64,000 nt of DNA from contig NZ_RKMB01000010.1 of assembly GCF_003797765.1 (NCBI RefSeq), forward strand, positions 62,001 through 126,000. The letters are read 5' to 3'. The notes under the pieces were generated by a model. The model was not told where the DNA came from, made no database searches, and worked only from the letters and a program-made list of their open reading frames with translations. Each line of letters begins with the position of its first letter. Positions within the stretch are counted from its first letter, which is position 1. The position numbers and the translations under genes were made by a program. Of the stretch, positions 42,808 through 52,129 are shown piece by piece. Source of the DNA: Ramlibacter sp. WS9 (GTDB taxonomy: Bacteria; Pseudomonadota; Gammaproteobacteria; Burkholderiales; Burkholderiaceae_C).

Positions 42808-44478
42808 ATGGCAGTAGAAGAGCGAAGCGTGTCCGCTCCACCGAAAAAGGGTGAGGCAGTGGATGTGCTCATCATCGGCGCTGGTCCGTCAGGTTCCGTC
42901 GCCGCGAAGCATCTATCGGCGGCCGGCTTTTCGGTCGTGACTCTCGAGCAAGGGAACTGGCCCGATGCGAACAATTTCCCGGGTAGGGGAGCCGAATTCG
43001 AACTGGCGGCGCAAAAACAGTGGCACCCCAATCCGAACGTCCGGGATTTGCCGCGCGACTACCCGATCAACACCAGCAGCTCGGACATCAATCCGCTGAT
43101 GTTCGCGGGCGTCGGGGGCTCGACCACGCTGTATGCGGGCCATTGGACTCCGTTCCTGCCTTCCGACTTCCGCGTTCGCACCTTGGACGGCATCGCCGAC
43201 GATTGGCCGTTCACGTATGAGGATCTTCTTCCCTACCTGGAGGAAGTCGAGCGTGAGGTGGGGGTCTCCGGGCTGCCGGGTAACCCGGTCTACCCGACGC
43301 AAAGCGCTTTCCCGACGCCGCCGTTGCCCATCGGCAAGGTAGGCCGAAAGGCGGCAGAAGGCTTCGACAAGCTTGGCTGGCACTGGTGGCCGGGCACGAA
43401 TGCTATTCCGTCCGTGCCGTACAACGGCCTGAATGCCTGTGTGCGCCGGGGTACCTGCATGACGGGCTGTCCGGAGGGCGCGAAGTCGACTTCGGACATC
43501 ACATATTGGCCCCATGCGCTCAAGAATGGCGCACGCCTCATCACCGGCGCACGGGTGCGAAAAATCGAAGTCGACGACAACGGAATGGCGACGGGCGCCG
43601 TGTACATCGATTCCAACGGCCGCGAACGCCGTCAGAACGCCGGCATTGTCATCGTGTGCGCCAATGGCATCGGCACGCCGCGGCTGCTGCAACTCTCCAA
43701 GACCGCCAAGTTTCCGGATGGTCTTGCCAACTCGTCGGGCCTCGTCGGGAAGCGCCTGATGATGCATCCCTTCTCGGCCGTGCTGGGCGTCTTCAATGAT
43801 CCGCTGGACAGCTGGCAGGGCCCTTTCGGGCAGATGGTCGATTCGTTCCAGTTCTACGAATCGGACGAAAAGCGCGGCTTCAAGCGAGGCGCGAAGTGGG
43901 GGGTGATGCCTGGGGGCGGTCCGCTGGGCGCGACATCGTTTGTCGGGACGAAAGTTTTCGCGGGCGAGGGCGGCAAGGTAGAAGATTCCTGGGGCGTCAA
44001 CCTGCACAAACTGGTCGAGAGGCGCTTCAACCACATGATGGTCTACGGGATCATCGGCGAGGATCTCCCTGAAGAATCCAATCGCGTCGAGCTCGATCCC
44101 GAAATGACCGACAGTGACGGCATCGCCGCGCCGAAGCTGTTCTACAAGACATCAGACAACTCGACCAAGATGCTGCGATTCCATGTGGATCGCTGCCTCG
44201 AGGCCGCAGACGCCGCGGGCGCCATAGAGACCCAGGTCGTGCACCAGATGCCCGACACGGGCTGGCACCTGCTGGGCACATGCCTGATGGGCAATGACCC
44301 GAAGAAGTCCGTTGTGAACCAGTGGGGGCAAACCCACGACATCCCGAATCTCTACATCTTCGATGGTTCGACGTTTCCGACTTCGGGGGGACTGAACCCG
44401 ACCGCAACGATCATGTCCGTCGCACTTCGGCAGACGAAACACCTGATCAATGAACGCCGCAATGTGAGGGCCGCATGA
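42808..44478 (+). CDS. GMC-family FAD dehydrogenase 1 with predicted 3Fe-4S motif
   Basis: 556 residues after an AGGAGA site. VLIIGAGPSGSVAAKHL binds FAD; FAGVGGSTTLYAGHW is the GMC substrate-side loop; the C-terminus has TGWHLLGTCLMG with the catalytic His and GGLNPTATIM with the second catalytic residue. C211-x5-C217-x3-C221 (CVRRGTCMTGC) has the spacing of the 3Fe-4S ligands in the FAD-dependent glucose dehydrogenase catalytic subunit. No signal peptide. It should oxidise a sugar-like or alcohol substrate and pass electrons onward. Its stop overlaps the start of its small subunit (ATGA). Confidence 0.9.
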   Translation: MAVEERSVSAPPKKGEAVDVLIIGAGPSGSVAAKHLSAAGFSVVTLEQGNWPDANNFPGRGAEFELAAQKQWHPNPNVRDLPRDYPINTSSSDINPLMFAGVGGSTTLYAGHWTPFLPSDFRVRTLDGIADDWPFTYEDLLPYLEEVEREVGVSGLPGNPVYPTQSAFPTPPLPIGKVGRKAAEGFDKLGWHWWPGTNAIPSVPYNGLNACVRRGTCMTGCPEGAKSTSDITYWPHALKNGARLITGARVRKIEVDDNGMATGAVYIDSNGRERRQNAGIVIVCANGIGTPRLLQLSKTAKFPDGLANSSGLVGKRLMMHPFSAVLGVFNDPLDSWQGPFGQMVDSFQFYESDEKRGFKRGAKWGVMPGGGPLGATSFVGTKVFAGEGGKVEDSWGVNLHKLVERRFNHMMVYGIIGEDLPEESNRVELDPEMTDSDGIAAPKLFYKTSDNSTKMLRFHVDRCLEAADAAGAIETQVVHQMPDTGWHLLGTCLMGNDPKKSVVNQWGQTHDIPNLYIFDGSTFPTSGGLNPTATIMSVALRQTKHLINERRNVRAA

Positions 44479-44894
44479 TGTTGACAGACAACGACAGGAC
44501 AGTATTTGCCGCACTCGCGGACATCGTCATTCCCGCCTGGGAGAACAAGCCCGCCGCGAGCACCGTCGGTGTCCAGGACCAGCTCCTGGACAAGGTGATG
44601 AAAGCCCGCCCCGACCTCACCGATGGGATCATGCGGGCAATCGCATTCTGTCGCGACCGGGGAGCGAGTGAGGCGATCAACGCGCTGTACCGCGATGACA
44701 GGGTTGCGTTCGACGCCTTCACGCTTGCGGCAACCGGTGCCTACTACATGTCGGACACCGTGCGGCTGGTCATTGGCTACCCGGGCCAGGAAAGCCCGCC
44801 ATACGACGCGCACGAGACGCCGGAATACCTCCTGGATGGAACCCTCGAGCGCGTTGCGCGCCGTGGCCCCATCTACAGGCCGACGCCGAGGTGA
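44475..44894 (+). CDS. GMC dehydrogenase small (gluconate 2-dehydrogenase subunit 3-like) subunit 1
   Basis: 139 residues beginning LTDNDRTVFAALADIVIPAW, a helical domain like the gamma/hitch-hiker subunit of FAD-glucose and gluconate dehydrogenases, ending VIGYPGQESPPYDAHE. In known complexes this subunit carries a Tat signal and drags the catalytic subunit to the periplasm; here there is no signal, so the complex should stay in the cytoplasm. It is coupled to GMC 1 by 4 bp of overlap and is clearly homologous to the protein at 47798. Confidence 0.82.
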   Translation: MMLTDNDRTVFAALADIVIPAWENKPAASTVGVQDQLLDKVMKARPDLTDGIMRAIAFCRDRGASEAINALYRDDRVAFDAFTLAATGAYYMSDTVRLVIGYPGQESPPYDAHETPEYLLDGTLERVARRGPIYRPTPR

Positions 44895-44936
44895 AGCGGA
44901 CGGCCCGATTCGACTAGCAAAAGCAAGCCGCGCGCT

Positions 44937-46166
44937 ATGGCTGCCGTGACTTCTGCCGCAGGGCTCTCGCGATGGATGCTGGGCTTGATGGCTTGTGCGT
45001 GCGGCATGAGCATCGCCAACATCTACTACGCCCAGCCCCTGATCGGCACCATCGCGCCGGACATCGGGTTGAGTCCCGCGCTTTCGAGCTTCATCGTCAC
45101 ACTTGCACAGGTCGGGTACTGTGCGGGGCTGATCCTGCTTGTGCCTCTTGGTGACCGCTTCGAGAGCCGCCGGGTGATCGTGGGGACGCTCGCGCTGGCC
45201 TGCCTTGCGTTGGTGCTTGCAGCGCAGGCCGGTTCGGTTCTCGGATTTCTCACCGCATCGCTGCTGATTGGTATTGGCTCGGTCGTCGTCCAGATGATCA
45301 TCCCGATGGCAACGCACTTGTCTTCGCCGGCGCTTCGCGGAAGTGTGGTCGGCAGCATCACGAGCGGACTTCTCGCGGGCATCATGCTGTCCCGGCCCAT
45401 GGCCGGCCTCATCGCGAGCACATTCGGATGGCGTGCCGTTTTTATCGCAGCAGCTGTGGGCATGTTCGTGCTGGCCATCGTATTGATGCGACGTTTGCCG
45501 GCGCACCGTGTCTCGGCCTCGAATTCCTACTTCAACCTCATCGGATCGCTTTGGCCCCTCTTGCGCGACACACCGGTGCTGCGCAGGCGAGCTGCATACC
45601 AGGCGGCGCTCTTCGCTGCCTACAGCCTGTTCTGGACTTCCATGCCATTGGTGCTCTCCGGCGCTCCATTCGGCATGAGCCACGGTGAGGTCACGCTCTT
45701 CGCGCTTGCCGCGGTCACAGGCACCATCGCCGCTCCGTTGGCCGGGCGGGTGGCTGACGCAGGCAAGGCACAACTGGCGACCGGAATCGCTCTTTCTGCC
45801 GCGGCCATCGCCTGCCTGTTTGCCTGGCTTGCGAGGGACGGATCCATTCCGCTGATGATCGCCAGCGCAGTCCTGCTCGACATCGGTGTCTGGTCCTGCC
45901 TTGTCCTCGGGCAACGTGCAATCTCGCTGCTCGAGCCAGCCGTTCGCAGCAGGCTGAATGCGCTCTATACGGCGATTTTTTTTGCCGGTGGTGCGGTAGG
46001 TTCGGCTTGCGCCAGCATCGCGCTGGCCGCGGGAGGGTGGCAACTCAGTTGCCTGATCGCAATCACCTTTCCACTTTCCGCGCTGTTGCTCTTCACCCGC
46101 GAAGCACGTGCTGTCCGAGTGCGTGTCGTGCCCACCTCTGACCCATTGCTCACGAAAGGAAAATGA
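44937..46166 (+). CDS. MFS transporter
   Basis: 409 residues with 12 membrane helices. LMACACGMSIANIYYAQPLIG in helix 1 and the loop LVPLGDRFESRRVIVG between helices 2 and 3 are typical of the YnfM/YygY-type subfamily of MFS drug or metabolite exporters. It lies between the two GMC/small-subunit pairs in the same direction, so it may import their substrate or export a product. The next gene starts 3 bp after its stop. Confidence 0.9.
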   Translation: MAAVTSAAGLSRWMLGLMACACGMSIANIYYAQPLIGTIAPDIGLSPALSSFIVTLAQVGYCAGLILLVPLGDRFESRRVIVGTLALACLALVLAAQAGSVLGFLTASLLIGIGSVVVQMIIPMATHLSSPALRGSVVGSITSGLLAGIMLSRPMAGLIASTFGWRAVFIAAAVGMFVLAIVLMRRLPAHRVSASNSYFNLIGSLWPLLRDTPVLRRRAAYQAALFAAYSLFWTSMPLVLSGAPFGMSHGEVTLFALAAVTGTIAAPLAGRVADAGKAQLATGIALSAAAIACLFAWLARDGSIPLMIASAVLLDIGVWSCLVLGQRAISLLEPAVRSRLNALYTAIFFAGGAVGSACASIALAAGGWQLSCLIAITFPLSALLLFTREARAVRVRVVPTSDPLLTKGK

Positions 46167-46169
46167 ATC

Positions 46170-47801
46170 TTGTCAAAGATCAGAATGAACCTAAAAGTTG
46201 CGGATGCGCTGATCATCGGCGCCGGCGCCTCAGGCTCAGTGGCCGCAAAACACCTTTCGGCGGCAGGCTTTAGCGTAGTCTGTCTTGAACAGGGGCCCAA
46301 AGTCGACAACGGCGAGTTCTGGGGCGACAAACCCGAATGGGAACTGATGTCCCAGAAGCGCTGGCATCCCAACCCGAATGTTCGCGACCTGGAAGCGGAT
46401 TACCCCGTGGAGACGTCGCAGTCGGACGTCAATCCGCTGATGTACAGCGCCGTGGGCGGCTCGACCATCCTCTGGGCCGCGCATTGGCAGCGATTCATGC
46501 CGTCGGACTTCAAGGTGAAGACTCTCGATGGCATTGCCGACGACTGGCCGTTCACGTACGAAGACCTGGAGCCCTTCTACGACGAGATGGAAGTCGAAAT
46601 GGGCGTCTCGGGACTCGCAGGCGATCCCGCATATCCGCCCGGCAACGCGCCGCCGCTCCCGCCACTTCCCATCGGGAAAATCGGTATGAAAGCGGCCGAG
46701 GGCATGAACAAGCTGGGCTGGCATTGGTGGCCTGGTCCCAACGCGATTCCGTCGAAGGACTACGACGGCCGGAACGCCTGCGTCAGGCGCGGCACGTGCC
46801 TGACCGGTTGTCCCGAGCGGGCGAAGGCATCGACCGACCACACCCATTGGCCACACGCACTGAAAAATGGCGCCGAACTCATCACCGGCGCGCGCGTGCG
46901 CGAAATTCTGGTCAACGACGAAGGCCTTGCCACCGGCGCAATCTATGTCGACAGAAACGGCCGTGAAATCGAGCAGCGAGCCAAGGTCGTCATCGTTTGC
47001 GGCAATGGCATCGGTACCCCTCGGCTCCTGCTGCTGTCGAAATCGAATCGCTTTCCCGACGGTCTCGCCAACTCGTCCGGACTCGTCGGCAAGAATCTGA
47101 TGATGCATCCCTATGCCGCGGTGTCAGGGAACTTCGACGAGGATCTGGAGAGCTGGCTCGGCCCGGCGGGCCAGACGATCCAATCCATGCAGTTCTATGA
47201 GACCGACAAGAGCCGGGGCTTCGTGCGTGGAGCGAAATGGCAGGTGATGCCGAGCGGCGGGCCTTTGGGCATGCGGGCCGCTTACGGTGGGAAGCCACTG
47301 GAGGAGGCATGGGGCGCGAACCTCCACAGGAGCACCAAGCGGACATTCGGGCGATCGTTCGAGTGGGGAATCATTGCAGAGGATCTTCCCGAAGAGGCCA
47401 ACCGGGTCGTGCTTGACCAAAGCTTGACCGACAGCGACGGTGTGCCCGCGCCACGGGTCATTTACAGGAATTCCGAGAATACTCATCGAATGATCGACTT
47501 TCACCTGGAGCGCGCCAAGGAAGCGATGAACGCGGCGGGTGCGATCGGCATAACGGTGACACCGCTGATGAGGGACTGCGGCTGGCACCTGATGGGCACG
47601 GCACGCATGGGCACTGACCCCCGGACGTCAGTGGTCGACCAGTGGGGAAAATCCCACGACGTTCCGAACCTGTTCATCTACGACGGGAGTGTCTTCGTGA
47701 CATCGTCCGGATTCAACCCGACAGCGACCATTACCGCGATCGCGCTTCGCGCCGTCAAGCACCTGATCGCTGAACGCTACAACCAGAAGGTGGCCGCATG
47801 A
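46170..47801 (+). CDS. GMC-family FAD dehydrogenase 2 with predicted 3Fe-4S motif
   Basis: 543 residues; TTG start at 46170 behind GAAAGGA, an ATG at 46185 being the alternative. It is similar along its whole length to GMC 1 (the KHLSAAGFSVV, GGSTILWAAHW and GFNPTATITA segments) and is probably a tandem paralogue. C204-x5-C210-x3-C214 (CVRRGTCLTGC) repeats the cluster motif. The insert differs: the sequence after the second FAD segment is shorter and reads RAAYGGKPLEEAWGANLHRS. It likely acts on a related substrate or stereoisomer. No signal peptide. Confidence 0.9.
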   Translation: MSKIRMNLKVADALIIGAGASGSVAAKHLSAAGFSVVCLEQGPKVDNGEFWGDKPEWELMSQKRWHPNPNVRDLEADYPVETSQSDVNPLMYSAVGGSTILWAAHWQRFMPSDFKVKTLDGIADDWPFTYEDLEPFYDEMEVEMGVSGLAGDPAYPPGNAPPLPPLPIGKIGMKAAEGMNKLGWHWWPGPNAIPSKDYDGRNACVRRGTCLTGCPERAKASTDHTHWPHALKNGAELITGARVREILVNDEGLATGAIYVDRNGREIEQRAKVVIVCGNGIGTPRLLLLSKSNRFPDGLANSSGLVGKNLMMHPYAAVSGNFDEDLESWLGPAGQTIQSMQFYETDKSRGFVRGAKWQVMPSGGPLGMRAAYGGKPLEEAWGANLHRSTKRTFGRSFEWGIIAEDLPEEANRVVLDQSLTDSDGVPAPRVIYRNSENTHRMIDFHLERAKEAMNAAGAIGITVTPLMRDCGWHLMGTARMGTDPRTSVVDQWGKSHDVPNLFIYDGSVFVTSSGFNPTATITAIALRAVKHLIAERYNQKVAA

Positions 47802-48235
47802 GCAAAATCGACGACGAGGTCCGCATGACGTTTTCCGGCATCGCGGATGTTCTCATTCCCGCCGCAGAAGGGATGCCGGCGGCAAGCTCGGTGGGCGTAG
47901 CGAACGAGCAAAACCTGGACCGCATCCTGGGCCTCCGCCCGGACCTTTCGGAAGCGTTCTTCCGGGGCATCGAAAGGGCAAAGGGCCAGGCTCCCGCAAC
48001 TGCCGCTGAAGACTTGAACCGCGAGGACTCCGCCGCGCTCGCCGCCATCGGCTTGATCGCGTCGTCGGCCTACTACATGGCAGCTGTCGTGAAAGACTTG
48101 ATCGGATATCCAGGGCAGGAAAGCCGGGCGTTCGATGCGGATGCGGTCCCGGAGTACGTGTCAAATGGCATGCTCAAGGTTGTCCAGGACCGCGGGCCGA
48201 TCTTTCGGAAAACGCCGAAGGCGCAAACCGCCTGA
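47798..48235 (+). CDS. GMC dehydrogenase small subunit 2
   Basis: 145 residues, overlapping GMC 2 by ATGA. IDDEVRMTFSGIADVLIPAAEG and DLIGYPGQESRAFDADAVPEYV align with the small subunit of GMC 1, again without a signal peptide. It is the partner of GMC 2. It converges with the GntR gene 36 bp further on; a short GGGGC/GCCCC hairpin at 48255-48268 lies in that gap but has no T run. Confidence 0.82.
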   Translation: MSKIDDEVRMTFSGIADVLIPAAEGMPAASSVGVANEQNLDRILGLRPDLSEAFFRGIERAKGQAPATAAEDLNREDSAALAAIGLIASSAYYMAAVVKDLIGYPGQESRAFDADAVPEYVSNGMLKVVQDRGPIFRKTPKAQTA

Positions 48236-48271
48236 GGGACCTGGTACGAGCACGGGGGCGAAGGCCCCTAC

Positions 48272-48988
48272 CTAACCGACCTCCGCCACTTCTCGGGTGA
48301 TGGCGGGGTGCGATTCGATGGCCGATGCGGCCCAACCGCCATGCGCGCGCTTGTAAGCTTCGAACGCCGGCCAGATGTGGTCCACCGAAAGGCGAATCAG
48401 CTCCTTGCGATTACCCTTTCGCAGAGCATCGATCATCTCTTGATGCTCACCGCGTGAGCGCGCCAGCAACACGGGGTCGCCGATAGCGTAGCAACGAATC
48501 GCGAGGGTTTCTGTCCAGAGCCGCTGGATCATGTCAGCGAGCGGTTTATTGTTGCACGCGTCGAATACCACACGGTGAAACTCGTTGTTCGTCGTGCAAG
48601 CCCGCTGCAGCTGGTTTTGATCGATAGCGTTGCAATAGCGCTGGTGAATCTCTTCGACCCTGGAGAGAATTTCAGGATTCAGGGGAAGCGGGATCCGCTT
48701 CGCGGCTTCGGACTGAAGCAGTCCGCGCATCTCATATAGCTGCTCGACTTCTTCTACGGTGAAGTCGCGAACAATGGCGCCCTTGTTAGCCCGACGGGTA
48801 ACTACACCTATCTTTTCAAGTTCAACGAACACCGCACGGATCTGGTGGCGCGAGGCGCCGTACTTTGCGATCAAGTCGTCTTCGATCAAGCGCTCGCGAG
48901 GACGCAGCCGGCCAAAGATGATGGATTGCTTGATTTCGTTGACGACGAACTCTTGAAGGCTCACCGATTCCCTCAAGGTTTCAGGCAT
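48272..48988 (-). CDS. GntR-family regulator (FadR/FCD subfamily)
   Basis: 238 residues from the ATG at 48988; an ATG at 49018 is in frame but would lie within a few bases of the transcription start expected from the -10 TATAAT at 49027-49032. The winged HTH (RPRERLIEDDLIAKYGASRHQIRAVFVELEKIGVV) and FCD domain, with ligand histidines in NNEFHRVVFD and RGEHQEMIDAL and DHI near the end, are visible. FadR-type proteins bind AT-rich palindromes; I infer that it recognises the elements at 59035 and 42714 and represses the GMC and ABC/ETF operons until an organic acid ligand binds. Confidence 0.88.
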   Translation of the reverse strand: MPETLRESVSLQEFVVNEIKQSIIFGRLRPRERLIEDDLIAKYGASRHQIRAVFVELEKIGVVTRRANKGAIVRDFTVEEVEQLYEMRGLLQSEAAKRIPLPLNPEILSRVEEIHQRYCNAIDQNQLQRACTTNNEFHRVVFDACNNKPLADMIQRLWTETLAIRCYAIGDPVLLARSRGEHQEMIDALRKGNRKELIRLSVDHIWPAFEAYKRAHGGWAASAIESHPAITREVAEVG

Positions 48989-49178
48989 GATTAATTCACT
49001 TTCTCGTTGAAATCCCATAGAGAGTGATTATACAATCGCGCCCCAAAAAAATGCTGCGAACCCAGCGCGGCATGGCCGATCGTTGCTGTTGCGAGACTGC
49101 GCGCGGATGACGTGAAGACGGCGCAGGGCTGGCGCTTGGCTGGGCGGTGGCATAGCTTCATGGCAGCGTGGCGGGCCT

Positions 49179-51149
49179 TCAGCCGGGGGCTGCTGCGCCG
49201 CCAGGTTCGGCAACATCCACCAAGTCGATGATGTCGCATACCTTGATGCGATCTTCAACACCAAGCGCTTGTACAGCCGAACCGTACATGACAGTGTCCT
49301 TGGGGCACGACACAACAAAATGAGTCACGTCGCCCAGGGCGAGTGCTTCCTTGATGCGGTTCTCGCTGGGCCTCTCGGTGACGCCGGTATCGTCGCCCCA
49401 AATCCGGCCGCCACCCGCGCCGCAACAGAATGAATTTTCGCGGCATCGACCCATCTCATGAATCGTATGGCCCGTTTGCTGGATCAGTATTCGCGGCGCA
49501 TCAAACTCACCGTTGTACCTGCCGAGGTAGCACGGATCGTGGTAGGTGACGACGCCTCCCGCCCCCACATTGAGGCGCAGCTTTTTCGCGTCGACCAGCT
49601 CTTTGAGCACTTGCGTGTAGTGCTGGACGGGGTATGACTTTCCAAAGCTCTGGTACTCATTGCGCAGTGCATTGAGACTGTGCGGATCCGTGGTCATAAT
49701 CGTCTTGTATGTGCAAGCGTCGATGGCGGCAATGTTCGATTTGGCGAGCATCTCGAACAGGCCTTCCTCACCAGCCCTGCGAACGTCGTTGCCGCTGTTT
49801 TGTTCCGCCTCGTAAAGAATCCCGAAGTCGACACCCGCCGCATGCAGGGTCTCGGCCACCTTCACGGTGATCCGTTCGACCCGCGGGTCGAACGAGGCGA
49901 AGTCCCCGACGAACCACAATACATCGACCGGTTCCGTCCTGGCGTCCTTGATCTTGAAGCTCAGACGCTTCGTCCACTTCGGTCTTTGCCGCGCGGGCTT
50001 GCCCAGCGAGTTGCCGCTGCGTTGAAAGTTGGCCAGCGCGTCTTGCAACGTCTTTGGGACTTTCCCCTCTTCGACGAGCTGCCGGCGCATCTCGACGATC
50101 TTGGGCACGTGTTCGATATGGAGCGGGCACACGTCCATGCAGGCGCGACAGGTCGTGCAGGCCCAAAGCGTCGACTCCTTGATGGTCCCCCCGACCAGCG
50201 GCGGAACCGTCTTACCGGCGGCCGCGTCCATGAGGTGATCACGCAGATCCATGATCAACAGCTTGGGGCTGAGCGGTTGGCCGGCCGCATGCGCAGGACA
50301 CACCGACTGGCATCGGCCGCACTCGGTGCAGGAGTAAAGATCGAGCATATCCTTCCAGGTCAGCTGCTCGATCTTGCTCACCCCGATCTGCCCTCGGTCG
50401 GGTGGGGCGTCCCGCATCAGTCCCTTCGGCTTGAGATTGCGAAAGTAGATGTTGGGAATCGCGGTGAAGATGTGCCGGTGTTTTGACCCCGGGATATAGA
50501 GCAGGAACGCCAGCACGGCGCAAATGTGGGTCCAGAAGAATCCCCCTCTGAGCAGTTCGGCCAGGTCCGGCCCCACGCCGGCCGATGCGAGCACCGCTGC
50601 CAGCATTCGGCTGACCGGCCGCCAAGGCGCGGAGGCATCATTCCCCGACAAAATTGCGGATGCAAACTCCAGCAGCATCGAGCCGACCACTGCGAGCACG
50701 AGCGAGTAGATCAGCAATGCATCCTTGCCGCTCGAGCCACTGAACCGAGCAGGCTTGCGCACGTAGCGCTGCCATGCTGCGAGCGCAATTCCGGCCAGGA
50801 TGAGGACCGCGAACAGCTCCTGCGCCAGCGCAATCCACGTCTCCCCGCCGATCGGCGCCAGGCTGAAGCCAGGGAACAGCTTGCTGCCGAAACTCTGGAC
50901 GATCGCCGTGAACAGCACGATGAACCCGGAAAAGATCATCAGGTGAAGGACACCCGAGTATCGGAATCGCAGCAGCCTGCTGTGAAGAAAAACATTGGAC
51001 AACATGACCGCAAGGCGCTCGGAGGCATTGCCCCAACGCGACGCGTCACTTGCCGCCGTCGCCAACGGCCGCAGTAGCCGGGCAAACCGCCAGGCTGCAA
51101 TGCCGGCGGCTGCCAGGACCAGCAGCCACATCACCAGTGTTGCGCTCAT
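49179..51149 (-). CDS. EtfD-like membrane Fe-S oxidoreductase (heterodisulfide reductase-related)
   Basis: 656 residues. The N-terminal ~220 residues carry about five to six membrane helices like the NarI/HdrE-type cytochrome domain. Then come two 4Fe-4S motifs (CTECGRCQSVCPAH near 270 and CTTCRACMDVCPLH near 330) and two CCG domains (YHDPCYLGRYNGEFDAPR and NSFCCGAGGGRIWG). It fits the proteins proposed to carry electrons from ETF to quinone without ETF:QO. It follows etfA by 10 bp, so it is the likely dedicated quinone link of this ETF. Confidence 0.9.
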   Translation of the reverse strand: MSATLVMWLLVLAAAGIAAWRFARLLRPLATAASDASRWGNASERLAVMLSNVFLHSRLLRFRYSGVLHLMIFSGFIVLFTAIVQSFGSKLFPGFSLAPIGGETWIALAQELFAVLILAGIALAAWQRYVRKPARFSGSSGKDALLIYSLVLAVVGSMLLEFASAILSGNDASAPWRPVSRMLAAVLASAGVGPDLAELLRGGFFWTHICAVLAFLLYIPGSKHRHIFTAIPNIYFRNLKPKGLMRDAPPDRGQIGVSKIEQLTWKDMLDLYSCTECGRCQSVCPAHAAGQPLSPKLLIMDLRDHLMDAAAGKTVPPLVGGTIKESTLWACTTCRACMDVCPLHIEHVPKIVEMRRQLVEEGKVPKTLQDALANFQRSGNSLGKPARQRPKWTKRLSFKIKDARTEPVDVLWFVGDFASFDPRVERITVKVAETLHAAGVDFGILYEAEQNSGNDVRRAGEEGLFEMLAKSNIAAIDACTYKTIMTTDPHSLNALRNEYQSFGKSYPVQHYTQVLKELVDAKKLRLNVGAGGVVTYHDPCYLGRYNGEFDAPRILIQQTGHTIHEMGRCRENSFCCGAGGGRIWGDDTGVTERPSENRIKEALALGDVTHFVVSCPKDTVMYGSAVQALGVEDRIKVCDIIDLVDVAEPGGAAAPG

Positions 51150-51159
51150 GCCAGTTCTC

Positions 51160-52125
51160 TCAAGACTTGCCGAGCTGGCGGGAGAGTGCCGGCAGCAGTT
51201 CGAACAGGTCGCAAGTCGTGCCGAAGTGGGCGAATTCGAAGATCGGCGCCTTGGCGTCGGAATTCACCGCAATGATGAAGTCCGCACTTTTCATGCCTTC
51301 CAGGTGCTCGGGCGCACCCGAGACACCGGCGGCAATGTAGAGCTTGGGCTTGACCTTCTGCCCGGACTTGCCCACTTGACGGGCCTTGGGTAGCCAGCCA
51401 CTGTCGATGACGGGGCGGCTCCCCGCGATTTCCGCATTCAGCGCCGTGGCGAGCTCGGACGCAAGCGGGAGCTTTTCCGCACTCCCGATGCCGCGGCCGA
51501 CGCACACGATTCGTTCGGCTTTCGTCAGGTCGACCTGATTCAAATCCGGCGACGTCGAACCGGTGACCCGGATGCGCAGTGAATCGAGCGAGTCCGGCGC
51601 GGGCAACGACGTCACCTCGCCTCGTCCGCCGGAGAGTCCGTCCTGCTCGTCCCAGTTCCCCGGCACCAGTACGGCAACGGCGGGGAGAGGGGTCCGGGTC
51701 GTGGCGTTGAGCTTTCCGCGATAAAGTTGGCTGGTCGCGTTGAGGATAGCGCCCTCGACCGCCAGTTCCGTGCAGTAGCCGACGATGGGGCGAGCTGTCT
51801 TGACCGATACATATGAACCCAGGTCCAGTCCCGCGGTCGTGTAACCGATCAGCACCACGTCCGGCGAAACCTCTTCGACCACAGCGCGCATCGCCAGCGC
51901 GTGAGCCTCCGGGTTGTAGGAGGCGAGAGCGGGATGCGCAATGGTCAGGATGCGGTCGGCACCCTTGAGTTGTTGAACCAGCGCCTCAGGTTCCGCAGCC
52001 AGCGCGCAGCAGAGCACCTCGCCGGCATGCGCCGCCGCTATCTGCCTTGCCGCGGCAAGCAGTTCGTGCGTGATCGGAAGAACAATGCCGTCGCGCGATT
52101 CCGCATACACCAACACCTTGATCAT
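51160..52125 (-). CDS. etfA: Electron transfer flavoprotein alpha subunit
   Basis: 321 residues from ATG 52125 (IKVLVYAESRDG) behind AAGGAGTAATGCA. The C-terminal FAD domain shows VCVGRGIGSAEKLPLASEL, PVIDSGWLPKARQVGKSG and YIAAGVSGAPEHLEGMKSAD followed by NSDAKAPIFEFAHFG, all standard EtfA. With EtfB it collects electrons from flavin dehydrogenases in the cytoplasm. It begins 4 bp after the etfB stop, so the two are translated together. Confidence 0.95.
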   Translation of the reverse strand: MIKVLVYAESRDGIVLPITHELLAAARQIAAAHAGEVLCCALAAEPEALVQQLKGADRILTIAHPALASYNPEAHALAMRAVVEEVSPDVVLIGYTTAGLDLGSYVSVKTARPIVGYCTELAVEGAILNATSQLYRGKLNATTRTPLPAVAVLVPGNWDEQDGLSGGRGEVTSLPAPDSLDSLRIRVTGSTSPDLNQVDLTKAERIVCVGRGIGSAEKLPLASELATALNAEIAGSRPVIDSGWLPKARQVGKSGQKVKPKLYIAAGVSGAPEHLEGMKSADFIIAVNSDAKAPIFEFAHFGTTCDLFELLPALSRQLGKS

Positions 52126-52129
52126 TGCA

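Noticed and set aside
48255..48268. GGGGC-GAAG-GCCCC hairpin between the second small subunit and the GntR gene
   Set aside because: The stem is only 5 bp and no T run follows on either strand, so a terminator call is not supported.
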